Assembly (NCBI RefSeq): GCF_000423185.1
Contig: NZ_AUHM01000001.1
Coordinates: forward strand, 62,001-126,000
Direction: 5' to 3'
Length of the DNA stretch: 64,000 bases
DNA from: Inquilinus limosus DSM 16000
GTDB taxonomy: Bacteria; Pseudomonadota; Alphaproteobacteria; DSM-16000; Inquilinaceae
Shown here: positions 17,950 to 28,102 of the stretch, piece by piece
Numbering within the stretch: the first letter of the stretch is position 1
How the letters are laid out: each line of letters begins with the position of its first letter
Position numbers and translations under genes: made by a program
Notes under the pieces: model-generated
Seen by the model: the letters and a program-made list of their open reading frames with translations, nothing else
The model's database searches: none
What the model was told of the DNA's origin: nothing

Positions 17950-18843
17950 ATGGCGATCCGCATCCATATCGGCGTCGACGGCGGCGCGACCGGCACCAGG
18001 CTTCGCGCCGTCGATCCGGACGGCCGCGTGCTCGGCGAGGGCACGGCCGGCCCGTCCAGCCTGACGCTCGGCGTCGACCCTGCCTGGGCGCAGATCCGGA
18101 TCGCGCTCGATGCCGCCGGGATCGCCGGGACGGACTATGCCGACGCCGTGCTCGCCTGCGGCCTGGCCGGCACGGGCAACCCCGCCAAACGGGCCGAGTT
18201 CCGCGCCAAGGCGCCCGGCTTCGCCCGCCTCCGCCTGTGCTCCGACGCCCATGCCACGACGCTGGGCGCCCATGGCGGCCGGCCCGGCGCCGCAATCGCG
18301 CTGGGCACCGGCACGGTCGGCAGCGCGATCTTCGCCGACGGCACCACGCGCCAGGTCGGCGGCTGGGGCTTCCCGGTCGGCGACGAGGGCAGCGGCGCCT
18401 GGCTGGGCCTGAGGGCGTTGGGCGAGGCGCTGCAGCTGCTGGACGGCCGCGAGGTCGACCCGCCCGGCGGCTCCGCCCTGCACCGGGCCATGTTCGAGGC
18501 CTGCGGCGCCACGGCGGCGGAGCTGCTGTCCTGGACCTATCAGGCGCCGTCGACCAAATACGCCACCCTGGCACCGGTCGTGGTGCGGCTGGCGGAGCAG
18601 GGCGACCCGGCCGCGATGCGGCTGATGCGGGAGGCCGGGCGAGAGGTCGACCGGCTGGCCCGCGCCCTGGATCCCGACGGCGCCCTGCCCTTCTGTGCCG
18701 GCGGCAGCCTGGCGGCGCCGCTGCGCCCCTATATGGACCCCGCCATCACCGCCCGGCTGCGCCCGCCGCTGGGCGATGCCCGCGACGGCGCCGTGCTGCT
18801 GGCGCGGTTCCTGGCCCCCGGCGAAGCCTGGAGCGATCAATGA
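17950..18843 (+). CDS. N-acetylglucosamine / glucosamine kinase, BadF/BadG-type
   Basis: A 297-residue ASKHA-fold sugar kinase of the BadF/BadG/BcrA family. The phosphate-1 loop IGVDGGATGTRLRAVD opens the protein. LACGLAGTGNP, the SDAHATTLGAH segment, AIALGTGTVGSA (phosphate 2) and GGWGFPVGDEGSGAWLGLRAL are typical of GlcNAc/GlcN kinases, and FCAGGSLAAPL is the adenosine motif. ATG 17950, preceded by AGGA, is the first start that keeps the phosphate loop at the N-terminus. It overlaps nagA by four bases (ATGA). With the nagA and deaminase genes it gives the route GlcNAc to GlcNAc-6-P to GlcN-6-P to fructose-6-P. No PTS gene is nearby, so uptake must be by another transporter. Confidence 0.87.
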   Translation: MAIRIHIGVDGGATGTRLRAVDPDGRVLGEGTAGPSSLTLGVDPAWAQIRIALDAAGIAGTDYADAVLACGLAGTGNPAKRAEFRAKAPGFARLRLCSDAHATTLGAHGGRPGAAIALGTGTVGSAIFADGTTRQVGGWGFPVGDEGSGAWLGLRALGEALQLLDGREVDPPGGSALHRAMFEACGATAAELLSWTYQAPSTKYATLAPVVVRLAEQGDPAAMRLMREAGREVDRLARALDPDGALPFCAGGSLAAPLRPYMDPAITARLRPPLGDARDGAVLLARFLAPGEAWSDQ

Positions 18844-19940
18844 CCAAGACCCTGGAAGGCCGCATCCTGACGCCTGGGGGCTGGATCTCCGGCCGCATCG
18901 GCTTCGACACCCATATCCGCGGCATCGAGCCGGTCGCCGGCCTGGCCGGCCCGATGATCGTCCCCGGCTTCATCGACCTGCACTGCCATGGCGGCGGCGG
19001 CGCCGATGCGATGGAGGGCGAATTGTCGATCCGCACCCTGGCCCGCACCCATGCCCGGCACGGCACCACCTCGCTTCTGGCCACCACCATGACCTCGCCG
19101 GTCGAGGAGATCGAGACGGCGCTGGACGGCGCCGGCCGGGTGATCGCCGGCCGCCGGCCGGGCGAGGCGCGGGTGCTGGGCGTGCATCTGGAAGGCCCCT
19201 TCATCAGCCCGGACCGGCTGGGCGCCCAGCCGCCCTACGCCATCCCGGCCGATCTCGACCGGATGGCGGATTTCTGCGACCGCGCCGACATCCGGGTCGT
19301 CACCTGGGCGCCGGAGGCCGACCCCGACGGCAGCCTGCAGGCTTTCCTGGCGGCGCGCGGCATCCGGGTGCAGCTCGGCCACTCCTCATGCGACTACGAG
19401 ACGGCGGCGGAAGCGTTCTCCCGCGGGGTCGACGGCGTGACCCACATGTTCAACGCCATGACGGCGCTGCATCACCGCGCGCCCGGCATCGTCGGCGCTG
19501 CCCTGGCCCATGCCGACCATGCCGAGCTGATCCCCGACCTGCTGCATGTCCATCCCGGCGCCATCCGGGCGGCGCTGCGGGCGATCCCGTCGCTCTACGC
19601 CGTCACCGACGCCACCGCTGCGTCGGGCATGCCGGACGGCGACTACCGGCTGGGCCGGCACACGGTGCGGAAATGCGGCAACGGCGTGCGGCTGGACGAC
19701 GGCACCCTGGCCGGCAGCTGCCTGACCATGGACCGGGCCTTCGCCAATCTCGTCGCCATCGGCCTCGCGCCCGAGGAGGCGTCGCGCCGCACCTCGACCC
19801 TGGCCGCCGACTATCTCGGCCTGGCCGATCGCGGCCGCCTGACGCCCGGAGCCTGGGCCGACATCGTCGTTCTCGACGCCGACCTGCGGGTCACCGGCGT
19901 CCATGTCGAAGGAGAGTCGATTGACCTCGATCATGCTTGA
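18840..19940 (+). CDS. nagA: N-acetylglucosamine-6-phosphate deacetylase
   Basis: Amidohydrolase-superfamily TIM-barrel enzyme, 366 residues, that removes acetate from GlcNAc-6-P. Metal and substrate motifs are intact: GFIDLHCHGGGG, the HLEGPFISP loop with the metal-binding Glu, LGHSS, GVTHMFNAM, and the catalytic Asp in TDATAASGM. ATG 18840 lies in the kinase stop (ATGA). Its 3' end runs 20 bases past the TTG start of the following SIS gene. The order kinase-nagA-deaminase behind an RpiR regulator is a common alphaproteobacterial GlcNAc/chitin or peptidoglycan amino-sugar utilisation unit. Confidence 0.94.
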   Translation: MTKTLEGRILTPGGWISGRIGFDTHIRGIEPVAGLAGPMIVPGFIDLHCHGGGGADAMEGELSIRTLARTHARHGTTSLLATTMTSPVEEIETALDGAGRVIAGRRPGEARVLGVHLEGPFISPDRLGAQPPYAIPADLDRMADFCDRADIRVVTWAPEADPDGSLQAFLAARGIRVQLGHSSCDYETAAEAFSRGVDGVTHMFNAMTALHHRAPGIVGAALAHADHAELIPDLLHVHPGAIRAALRAIPSLYAVTDATAASGMPDGDYRLGRHTVRKCGNGVRLDDGTLAGSCLTMDRAFANLVAIGLAPEEASRRTSTLAADYLGLADRGRLTPGAWADIVVLDADLRVTGVHVEGESIDLDHA

Positions 19941-20943
19941 GGAGGCGCTGGAGGCGCCGGCCCGCATCGCCGACCTGCTGGCCGCCGACGCGGATCTCAC
20001 TCGCGACCTGGCGGCCCGGCTGCGGGCCGAACGGCCGCGCTTCGCCGTCACCATCGCCCGCGGCAGCTCCGACCACGCCGCCACCTATGCCGCCTATCTC
20101 ATCGGCAGCCGGCTCGGCGTCGTCACCGCCTCGCTGCCGCCCTCGCTGGAGACGCTGGGCCACAGCGATCTCGACCTGAAGGGCAGCCTAGCGATCGCCA
20201 TATCCCAGTCCGGCCGCAGCCCGGACCTGGTGACGCCGGTCCGCCGCGCCCGCGAGCGCGGGGCGCTGACCGTCGCCATCCTGAACTCGACCGACAGCCC
20301 GGCCGCGCGGGCGGCGGAGGTGGTGCTGGACCAGCATGCCGGGCGCGAGCGCGCCGTGGCCGCCACCAAATCCTATATCGCCAGCCTGGTCGCCGCCGCC
20401 CGGCTGGTCGCCGAATGGGCCGAGGATGCCGAGCTGAAATCGGCGCTGCAGCGGCTGCCGGAGGCGCTGGCGGATGCCGTGCGCCGCGACTGGTCGCCGG
20501 CCATCGAGGCGCTGGCCGAGGCCGATCGGATGATGGTCGCCGGGCGCGGCCTGAACCTGGCGATCGCGCAGGAGAGCGCGCTGAAGTTCAAGGAGACCTG
20601 CATCCTGCAGGCCGAGGCGATGAGCGCGGCCGAGATCATGCACGGGCCCAAGGCGCTGGTCGAGGCGGGCTACCCGGTGCTGGCCTACGCCCCGAACGAC
20701 GGCGGGCGCGAGAGCGTGCTGAAGATGGCGGCGGAGTTCCGCGGCCTGGGGGCCAATGTCCTGCTGGCCGGCGCGCCGGGGGTCGAGGGCGCGTCGCTGC
20801 CGCTGCCGCCGCCGCTGCATCCGGCGCTGGACCCGATTCTGGCGATCGGCGCCTTCTATCCCTTCGTCGCCGCCCTGTCGGAGGCGCGCGGCCTGTCGCC
20901 GGACGCCCCGCGCAACCTGAGCAAGGTGACCGAGACGGTCTGA
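19921..20943 (+). CDS. Glucosamine-6-phosphate deaminase, SIS-domain (NagB-II) type
   Basis: A 340-residue protein of two SIS domains, like the isomerase half of GlmS but without the glutaminase. In order: IARGSSDHAATYAAY, IAISQSGRSPDLV, RAVAATKSYIASL, then GRGLNLAIAQESALKFKE and AEAMSAAEIMHGPKAL. Such proteins convert GlcN-6-P to fructose-6-P and ammonia, replacing hexameric NagB. I chose TTG at 19921 (MTSIMLEEAL) because AAGGAGAG sits at the right distance before it. ATG 19903 lacks such a site, and ATG 19933 would cut into the conserved start. It overlaps the end of nagA by 20 bases. The role is well supported by its place in the GlcNAc operon; an older label would be GlmS-like aminotransferase. 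Confidence 0.88.
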   Translation: MTSIMLEEALEAPARIADLLAADADLTRDLAARLRAERPRFAVTIARGSSDHAATYAAYLIGSRLGVVTASLPPSLETLGHSDLDLKGSLAIAISQSGRSPDLVTPVRRARERGALTVAILNSTDSPAARAAEVVLDQHAGRERAVAATKSYIASLVAAARLVAEWAEDAELKSALQRLPEALADAVRRDWSPAIEALAEADRMMVAGRGLNLAIAQESALKFKETCILQAEAMSAAEIMHGPKALVEAGYPVLAYAPNDGGRESVLKMAAEFRGLGANVLLAGAPGVEGASLPLPPPLHPALDPILAIGAFYPFVAALSEARGLSPDAPRNLSKVTETV

Positions 20944-21156
20944 CCCGATTCGGCTCAAATCCGATCGATCGGTCGCGAACGGCCCGGGCCGGGATATTTT
21001 CCTGACGGAACGGCGCGCCCGGCCGATCGAAACGAAGCCCGGGTGGGCCGAAACGCCCGTTCTGCAACAAACGAATTCACGCCGGGCCCGCAATCGCTTT
21101 ACCCTCTGCCCAAAGTGCGGGCATCCGGCCCGCCTGAACGAAAAGGGGAGATTCGC

Positions 21157-22269
21157 ATGAGCAGATTCCGCAGCGGGACGCTGGCCTCGGCCCTGGCCAT
21201 GGCCGTCGTCTTCGGCGGATCGGCCGCCTGGGCCGACGTCACCATCGGGGCCGCCTTCGTGCTGAGCGGCGGCAACGCCCCCTATGGCCTGCAGGAGCGG
21301 CGCGGCGTGGAGGCGGCGGTGGAGGCGATCAACGCCGCCGGCGGGGTCAATGGCGAGAAGATCGTGGTCGAGTTCGGCGACGATGCCGGCGACCCGCGCC
21401 AGGCCGTGCAGGTCGCCAACGATATGGTCAACAAGAAGGTGGCCGTCGTCATCGGCCACACCCTGTCGGGCGCCACCGTGGCCGCGGCCCCGGTCTATGA
21501 CGAGGAAGGGATCATCATGATCACCCCCTCGGCCACCGCAGTCGACCTGACCGAGAAGGGCTACAAGACCGTGTTCCGCACGGTCGTCCGCGACGACCAG
21601 CAGGGCAAGGTCGCCGGCGCCTACATCGCCGAGAAGTTCAAGGACAAGAAGATCGCCTTCGTCCAGGATTCGACCACCTACGGCAAGGGCCTGGCCGACG
21701 CCACCAAGGCGGTGGTCAACGCCGCCGGGGTGAAGGAAACGGCCTATGAGACGATCACGCCGGGCGAGCTCGACTATTCCGCGACGATCTCGAAGCTGAA
21801 GGCCCAGAACATCGACGTCGTCTATTACGGCGGCCTGTACAACGAGGCCGGCCTCTTGCTGCGCCAGATGCGCGACCAGGGTCTGCAGGCGCAGTTCATC
21901 TCCGGCGACGGCCTGTACGCCCAGGACTTCTGGTCGATCGTCGGCCCGGCCGGCGAGGGCGTGCTGCTGACCATCGACAACCCGCCCGAGACCAACCCGG
22001 CGGCCAAGGACGTGGTCGCGGCGCTGAAGGCCAAGAACATCGATCCGGCCGGCTACACCCTCTACGCCTATGCCGCGGTCCAGGTCTGGGCCGAGGCGGC
22101 GAAGAAGGCCGGCTCGACCGACCCGGAGAAGGTGGCGGCCGCGCTGCACGACGGCAGCGACTACAAGACCGTGATCGGCGACATCGCCTATGACGAGAAG
22201 GGCGACCGCACCAAGTCCGGCTACGCCCTGTACAAGCGCGTCGGCACGGGCTTCGAGCCGGTGAAGTAA
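21157..22269 (+). CDS. Branched-chain amino acid-type ABC transporter substrate-binding protein
   Basis: A 370-residue periplasmic binding protein of the LivJ/LivK family. A signal peptide (basic start, ALAMAVVFGGSAAWA) is followed by the family opening VTIGAAFVLSGGNAPYG and GVEAAVEAINAAGGVNG. VAVVIGHTLSGATVAAAPVYDEEG, KKIAFVQDSTTYGKG and VVYYGGLYNEAGLLLRQM then appear. The C-terminal YAYAAVQVWAEAAKKAGS and the GDIAYDEKGDRTKSGY tail match the leucine/isoleucine/valine group. The ribosome-binding site AAAAGGGGAG precedes ATG 21157. A strong terminator follows within 30 bp and no permease or ATPase gene is adjacent, so it is an orphan component that must use membrane partners encoded elsewhere. 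Ligand: branched-chain or related amino acids (inference). Confidence 0.92.
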   Translation: MSRFRSGTLASALAMAVVFGGSAAWADVTIGAAFVLSGGNAPYGLQERRGVEAAVEAINAAGGVNGEKIVVEFGDDAGDPRQAVQVANDMVNKKVAVVIGHTLSGATVAAAPVYDEEGIIMITPSATAVDLTEKGYKTVFRTVVRDDQQGKVAGAYIAEKFKDKKIAFVQDSTTYGKGLADATKAVVNAAGVKETAYETITPGELDYSATISKLKAQNIDVVYYGGLYNEAGLLLRQMRDQGLQAQFISGDGLYAQDFWSIVGPAGEGVLLTIDNPPETNPAAKDVVAALKAKNIDPAGYTLYAYAAVQVWAEAAKKAGSTDPEKVAAALHDGSDYKTVIGDIAYDEKGDRTKSGYALYKRVGTGFEPVK

Positions 22270-22294
22270 GCCTGCGGATCGATGGATCCGGACA

Positions 22295-22322
22295 GGGGCC
22301 GGTCCAGCGCCGGCCCCTTTTT
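22295..22322 (+). terminator. Rho-independent terminator after the binding-protein gene
   Basis: GGGGCCGG (22295-22302) and CCGGCCCC (22310-22317) pair perfectly around a 7-base loop and are followed by TTTTT. The U-tract abuts the 3' end of the convergent gene. Confidence 0.9.
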
Positions 22323-22810
22323 CATGGTGCCTGCCGCAGCAGGCGCTCGTCGATCAGGAAGTCGACGCCGCGCAGCCACGCCGCGTCGGTGTCGCCGCGG
22401 ATCTGGCCCTGGACATGGGCGACGTATTGGCCGGTGCGCAGGTCGGCGACCCAGATGTCCATGGTCGAGACCAGGGTCGAGACCTTGTGGACCGAGGACA
22501 GCACCGCCAGCTCCGCCCCGCTCTCCCGGGCGACGTCCAGCCAGCAGCCGCCGCAGCTGTAGCGGGGCGCCGTCGCCGCGACTTTCGCCGCCAGCGGCGT
22601 CAGGTCGACCGACCGGTAGCGGCCGGACTGCTCCAGCTTGCGGGCCAGCCGTTGGGTGGCCAGGGCGATCCGCTCATCGTGGCCGGGCGACGCGGGCTCG
22701 CCGCTGGTGTCGGCCAGCTCGAACGGGAACACCGCCGTCGGCACCGGCGCCTGCGCCGCCGCGGGGCCGGCGGTCAGAACCAGGATCGGGATCAGCCAAC
22801 GCCACGGCAT
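22322..22810 (-). CDS. Secreted DUF2380/DUF3280-like protein
   Basis: A 162-residue exported protein. Residues 1-20 are a signal peptide (WLIPILVLTAGPAAAQA). The mature part has AVFPFELADTSGE, an SGRYRSVDLTPLAA segment, YSCGGCWLDVARESGAELAVLSSV with a paired CxxC, KVSTLVSTMDIWVADLRTG and GDTDAAWLRGVDFLIDERLL. This order matches a family of proteobacterial periplasmic proteins annotated DUF2380/DUF3280, whose function is unknown; I assign the family from memory of its motifs. The stop abuts the U-tract of the terminator of the converging binding-protein gene. ATG 22810 gives the signal peptide. Confidence 0.72.
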   Translation of the reverse strand: MPWRWLIPILVLTAGPAAAQAPVPTAVFPFELADTSGEPASPGHDERIALATQRLARKLEQSGRYRSVDLTPLAAKVAATAPRYSCGGCWLDVARESGAELAVLSSVHKVSTLVSTMDIWVADLRTGQYVAHVQGQIRGDTDAAWLRGVDFLIDERLLRQAP

Positions 22811-22922
22811 TGCCGCCCTCCATCGCTGCGGGTCCGTCGAGCCTAGGCCCGGATGTCGGCGTCCGGAACGCGACTTTCGGACGAGGCCTTGCGCTTCGCT
22901 GCGTCGGGCCCACATTCGCGGG

Positions 22923-23972
22923 ATGCGACGGCTCCTGCCCTTGATCGCGTCCGGCCTGTTGCTGGCGGCACCGATTCCCGCCCAGGCCACTCCCTCGTCC
23001 GCGGTCGTCACAGCGCCGGAGCGCCGGCTGGACCCGGCCCGGCTGGAGGCCGTGCTGCAGCAGGCGGCGGCGTTGCCGCGGCTGCGGGCCCTGATCATCG
23101 CCCGCGACGGGATTCCGGTGATCGAACGCGCCTTCCGCGGCCCCGGGCTGGACCGGCCGGTGAACATCAAGTCGGCGTCGAAATCGATTCTGTCGGCGCT
23201 GGTCGGCATCGCCATCGAGCGCCGGGTCTTCGCCGGCCTCGACCAGCCGGTCGCCCCGATCCTGGCCGACGACCTCCCGGCGGACCCGGACCCGCTGCTG
23301 GCCCAGGTCACCATCGACCACCTGCTGTCGATGCGGGCCGGGCTGGACCGCACCTCCGGCCCGAATTACGGACGCTGGACCAGCAGCCCGGACTGGGTGC
23401 GCTACATTCTGGCACAGCCCTTCGTCGACCGGCCCGGCGGGCGGATGCTGTATTCGACCGGCAGCAGCCATCTGCTGTCCGCGGCCCTGACCCGGGCCGC
23501 CGGCCGCAGCACGCTGGCCCTGATGCGCGACTGGCTGGGCCGGCCGCTGGGAATAACAGTCCCCGAATGGCCGCGCGACCCGCAGGGCATCTATTTCGGC
23601 GGCAACGACATGGTGCTGTCGCCGCGGGCGCTGCTGCGCTTCGGCGAGCTGTACCGCCGGGGCGGCGTCATCGACGGCCGGCGGGTGCTGCCGGAGGGCT
23701 GGGTCGAAGCCTCCTGGACACCCCGCACGCAGTCGCCCTTCACCGGACACGCCTATGGCTATGGCTGGTTCATCACGGCGGCGCGCGGCCATCCGGTCTA
23801 TTACGCCTGGGGCTTCGGCGGCCAGATGCTCTATGTCGTGCCCGATCTCGGTCTGACCGTGGTCATGACCTCGGACCCGACGGCGCGATCCCGCGACGGC
23901 TACCTCGAGCAGCTGCACGGGCTCCTGGCCGACGGCATCGTCGCAGCGGCGGAAGGACAGCCGGCCGGCTGA
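22923..23972 (+). CDS. Exported serine hydrolase, beta-lactamase class C-like
   Basis: A 349-residue protein with signal peptide (LLPLIASGLLLAAPIPAQA). It has the penicillin-binding/class C fold motifs: the nucleophile SxxK as SASK within NIKSASKSIL, HLLSMRAGLD, and a YST in place of the usual YxN (MLYSTGSSHLLS). Toward the C-terminus are YGYGWFI and WGFGGQMLYVVPDLGLTVVMTS, which supplies the HxG/KTG-equivalent strand. Such proteins are usually esterases or D-amino-acid peptidases rather than true beta-lactamases. It is divergent from the DUF2380/3280 gene and converges on rplS. Substrate unknown. Confidence 0.85.
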   Translation: MRRLLPLIASGLLLAAPIPAQATPSSAVVTAPERRLDPARLEAVLQQAAALPRLRALIIARDGIPVIERAFRGPGLDRPVNIKSASKSILSALVGIAIERRVFAGLDQPVAPILADDLPADPDPLLAQVTIDHLLSMRAGLDRTSGPNYGRWTSSPDWVRYILAQPFVDRPGGRMLYSTGSSHLLSAALTRAAGRSTLALMRDWLGRPLGITVPEWPRDPQGIYFGGNDMVLSPRALLRFGELYRRGGVIDGRRVLPEGWVEASWTPRTQSPFTGHAYGYGWFITAARGHPVYYAWGFGGQMLYVVPDLGLTVVMTSDPTARSRDGYLEQLHGLLADGIVAAAEGQPAG

Positions 23973-23983
23973 TGCCGCCGGTG

Positions 23984-24017
23984 CAAACGAAAAGGGCCGG
24001 CGCGTCGCGCCGGCCCT
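23984..24017 (-). terminator. Terminator of the ffh-rplS operon
   Basis: AGGGCCGGCGCG and CGCGCCGGCCCT (23993-24017) form a very stable hairpin. Read on the minus strand it is followed by TTTTCGTTT, 22 bp after the rplS stop. The plus side lacks a T-tract, so it serves the minus-strand operon. Confidence 0.85.
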
Positions 24018-24038
24018 GCGATTCCGATACCCGAAGGA

Positions 24039-24419
24039 TCAGGCCTGTTCCTGGGGCCGGGTGTCGCGGCGCTCGGTGATGCGGGCCGCCTTGCCGCGGC
24101 GGTCACGCAGGTAATACAGCTTGGCACGGCGGACGGCACCGCGACGCACCACCTCGATCGAATCGATGCGCGGGCTGTACAGCGGGAAGACGCGCTCGAC
24201 GCCCTCGCCATAGCTGATCTTGCGCACGGTAAAGTGGCTGTTCAGGCCGGCGTTCTTGCGGCCGATGCAGACGCCCTCATAGGCCTGCACGCGCTCGCGC
24301 GTGCCCTCGACGACCTTGACGTTCACCTTGACGGTGTCGCCGGGCTGGAAATCCGGGATCTTGCGGTCGGCGGTCAGCTTCTCGACCTGTTCCTGCTCGA
24401 TCGTCTGAATGATGTTCAT
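24039..24419 (-). CDS. rplS: 50S ribosomal protein L19
   Basis: A 126-residue ribosomal protein at the 30S-50S interface. The start [11 protein letters not shown], then [53 protein letters not shown] and [18 protein letters not shown] are the invariant L19 blocks. It is the last cistron of the operon, its ATG overlapping the trmD stop by four bases, and a strong terminator follows. The short Arg-rich tail ([11 protein letters not shown]) is typical of alphaproteobacteria. Confidence 0.98.
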   Translation of the reverse strand: MNIIQTIEQEQVEKLTADRKIPDFQPGDTVKVNVKVVEGTRERVQAYEGVCIGRKNAGLNSHFTVRKISYGEGVERVFPLYSPRIDSIEVVRRGAVRRAKLYYLRDRRGKAARITERRDTRPQEQA

Positions 24420-25228
24420 GGCTCTCGTCCTTCTTGTTCCTTGGTGTCTTTCCGTCGGTCTCTGCCCGGGCGCTTTCGGACTTGGCCCCCGCCGCCTTCG
24501 GCCCTTTCGGGATGCGCGGCGAGGTATCTCTGCCAGAGGTCCGGGCGTCGCTCCCGGGTGATGCTTTCCGCCTGTTCCAGCCGCCAGCGCCGCACCTTCG
24601 CATGGTCGCCGGAGACCAGGATCTCCGGCACCGCGCGCGGCACGCCGTCGGCGCCCGTCCACAGGGCCGGCCGGGTGTAGTGCGGGTACTCCAGGAGACC
24701 CGCCCCGAACTCGGCCCCGAAACTCTCCTCCCCGGCGCTCTCCGCATTGCCCATGACGCCGGGAAGCAACCGCACCACGGCATCGATCAGGGCCAGCGCG
24801 GCGATCTCGCCGCCGGACAGGATGAAGTCGCCCAGGCTGACCTCCTCCGCCCCCTGGGCGTCGAGAAGCCGCTGGTCGACCCCTTCGTACCGGCCGCAGA
24901 GCAGGACGATCGCCTGTTCCGCCGCCAGTTCCCGCACCAGCGCCTGATCCAGCAGCCGGCCGCGGGGGCTCAGATAGATCAACCGCTCCCCCGGGCGCCG
25001 AACCGCCTGCACGGCGTCGTCGAGAACCTGGGGCAGCATGACCATGCCGGCGCCGCCCCCGAAGGGGGCGTCGTCGACCGAGCGGTGCTTATCGCGCGCA
25101 AAGCCGCGAATGTCCACCGATTCCAGCATCCAGTCGCCGCGCGCCAGCGCTTTTCCGGCCAGGGAATGGCCGAGCGGGCCCGGGAACATCTCCGGGAACA
25201 GCGTCAGGACGCGGGCGGTCCAGGCCAT
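24416..25228 (-). CDS. trmD: tRNA (guanine37-N1)-methyltransferase
   Basis: SPOUT-class knotted methyltransferase that makes m1G37 and prevents frameshifting. The 270-residue protein shows [14 protein letters not shown], the GGGAGMV segment, [12 protein letters not shown] and [11 protein letters not shown] (knot and SAM site). [11 protein letters not shown] and [17 protein letters not shown] follow. I chose ATG 25228, one base after the rimM stop and behind GAGG; two further upstream starts would run into rimM. The C-terminal tail after the conserved [10 protein letters not shown] is Gly/Arg-rich and variable. Confidence 0.96.
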   Translation of the reverse strand: MAWTARVLTLFPEMFPGPLGHSLAGKALARGDWMLESVDIRGFARDKHRSVDDAPFGGGAGMVMLPQVLDDAVQAVRRPGERLIYLSPRGRLLDQALVRELAAEQAIVLLCGRYEGVDQRLLDAQGAEEVSLGDFILSGGEIAALALIDAVVRLLPGVMGNAESAGEESFGAEFGAGLLEYPHYTRPALWTGADGVPRAVPEILVSGDHAKVRRWRLEQAESITRERRPDLWQRYLAAHPERAEGGGGQVRKRPGRDRRKDTKEQEGREP

Positions 25229-25229
25229 C

Positions 25230-25790
25230 TCAAGCCTCATCCCCCGCCCCGGGCTCCGCATCCTCGGGCGGCCGCTCCGCCGGCTCCAGCAGGCCGGCCG
25301 GCGGGTCGATGACGATGCGGCGGCCGGCGATGTCGACCACCGGCACCGCTTCCCGGGTGAAGGGCACCATCACCGCGCCCGCGCCCGGCCGGGCGATCTC
25401 CAGCATCTCGCCGGCGCCGAAATCGAACACCGCGCGCACCGTGCCGAATCTCGACCCGTCCGCCAGAACCGCCGGCAGGCCGATCAGGTCGGCATGGTAG
25501 AACTCGTCCTCCTCGGTCTCCGGCAGGGCGGTGCGGTCGACATAGAGCCTGAGGCCGCGCAGGGCGGCGGCGGCGTCCCGGTCGGCCACGCCGTCGATCC
25601 GCACGATCCACTGGTCCTTGGCCCAGGACAGCAGATCGAGCGTGAAGTGCCGCGTCCCGGCCTCGTCAGAGACCGGGCCATAGGCGGCCAGGTCCTCCGG
25701 GGCGGCGGTGAAGGGCTTGACCTTCACCAGGCCGCGGACGCCGTGCGCCCCGGTGATCTGGCCGACGCAGACCTTGGAGGATGAAGACAT
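25230..25790 (-). CDS. rimM: Ribosome maturation factor RimM
   Basis: A 186-residue 16S rRNA processing factor that binds S19 during assembly of the 30S head. The N-terminal RimM domain opens with [22 protein letters not shown]. The PRC-barrel half contains [30 protein letters not shown] and [12 protein letters not shown] with DPPAGLLE. The Glu/Pro-rich C-terminal tail is unconserved. It sits in the usual rpsP-rimM-trmD-rplS order. Confidence 0.96.
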   Translation of the reverse strand: MSSSSKVCVGQITGAHGVRGLVKVKPFTAAPEDLAAYGPVSDEAGTRHFTLDLLSWAKDQWIVRIDGVADRDAAAALRGLRLYVDRTALPETEEDEFYHADLIGLPAVLADGSRFGTVRAVFDFGAGEMLEIARPGAGAVMVPFTREAVPVVDIAGRRIVIDPPAGLLEPAERPPEDAEPGAGDEA

Positions 25791-25847
25791 CGCGAAGAAA
25801 CCGGCCGGCGCCCTTCACCCCATCCAGGGAAAGGGCACCCGTGCCGA

Positions 25848-26216
25848 TCAGGCCTCGGCCGGAGCCTCGGCGGCCGCGGCGGCGGCCTCGGCCGCAGCCT
25901 TGGCGCGCTCCTGCGCCTTGGCCTTCGGGGCCGACTTCTTCGGGGTCTCGCGGTGGGCCGGCATCGGCGCCAGCTCGGCATGGCCGAGGAACTTGGCGAC
26001 GCGCTCGGTCGGCTGGGCGCCGACCGACAGCCAATGCTTGATCCGGTCGGCCTTCAGCACGATCCGCTCCGGATGGTCCTTCTCCAGCATCGGGTTGTAG
26101 GTGCCGACCTTCTCGATGAAGCGGCCGTCGCGCGGGCTGCGCGTGTCGGCGATCACGATCGAGTAGAACGGGCGCTTCTTGGCGCCGCCGCGGGTCAGGC
26201 GGATCTTGACGGACAT
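25848..26216 (-). CDS. rpsP: 30S ribosomal protein S16
   Basis: A 122-residue S16 with the invariant [21 protein letters not shown], then [21 protein letters not shown] and [17 protein letters not shown]. The conserved part ends near residue 85; the rest is an Ala/Lys-rich extension that is common in Rhodospirillales and not structured in an obvious way. It follows a VOC-family gene rather than ffh directly and precedes rimM by 57 bp. Confidence 0.97.
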   Translation of the reverse strand: MSVKIRLTRGGAKKRPFYSIVIADTRSPRDGRFIEKVGTYNPMLEKDHPERIVLKADRIKHWLSVGAQPTERVAKFLGHAELAPMPAHRETPKKSAPKAKAQERAKAAAEAAAAAAEAPAEA

Positions 26217-26257
26217 CTAGGTACTCTCCTCAGGGTCAACTTGCTGTTGGGGGAAAC

Positions 26258-26653
26258 TCAGGCGGGGTCGTGACAGACGGCTTCGACGTGGTGCCCGTCC
26301 GGATCGATCACGAAAGCGCCGTAGTAGTTCGGGTGGTACTGCAGCCGCGGGCCGGGCGCGCCGTTGTCGGTGCCGCCGGCGGCCAGCGCCGCAGCGTAGA
26401 AGGCGTCCACCGCCGCCCGGTTCGGCGCGCCGAAGGCGATGTGCAGGCCGGGCATCGGCGCCAGCTTGCCGGCATCGGCCTTGCCGATCCAGAAATGGCC
26501 GGTCCGCGCCGGCATCGGCTCGCCATAGCCGGTGGCGTCGTCGAAATCGAGGATGCGGCCGTAGCCGAGGGGCTGCAGCGCCGCATCGTAGAAGGTGCGG
26601 CTGGCGGCCAGATCGGAGACGCCGATGGAGACGTGGTCGAGCATCATGGTCAT
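26258..26653 (-). CDS. VOC-family (glyoxalase/bleomycin-resistance fold) protein
   Basis: A 131-residue protein with the paired beta-alpha-beta-beta-beta units of the vicinal-oxygen-chelate superfamily. The first unit starts LDHVSIGVSDLAASRTFYDAAL; the second contains HIAFGAPNRAAVDAFYAAAL and ends YYGAFVIDPDGHHVEAV. The metal-ligand positions (first-strand His and terminal Glu) are present. ATG 26653 is set by the strong GGGAGGGGA just before it. The gene lies between ffh and rpsP, in an operon otherwise devoted to translation and secretion, 14 bp after the ffh stop. Its substrate and the reason for this position are unknown. Its base composition does not differ from its neighbours. Confidence 0.85.
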   Translation of the reverse strand: MTMMLDHVSIGVSDLAASRTFYDAALQPLGYGRILDFDDATGYGEPMPARTGHFWIGKADAGKLAPMPGLHIAFGAPNRAAVDAFYAAALAAGGTDNGAPGPRLQYHPNYYGAFVIDPDGHHVEAVCHDPA

Positions 26654-26667
26654 GACGATCCCCTCCC

Positions 26668-28065
<1,398 letters not shown>

Positions 28066-28102
28066 GATCGCCCTTCGAATGCCGTGACCCCAAACGGAAA
28101 AG

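Noticed and set aside
22923-23972. True class C beta-lactamase.
   Set aside because: The SxxK is present but the YxN is YST and the KTG triad is not evident; an esterase or peptidase-like hydrolase is more likely.
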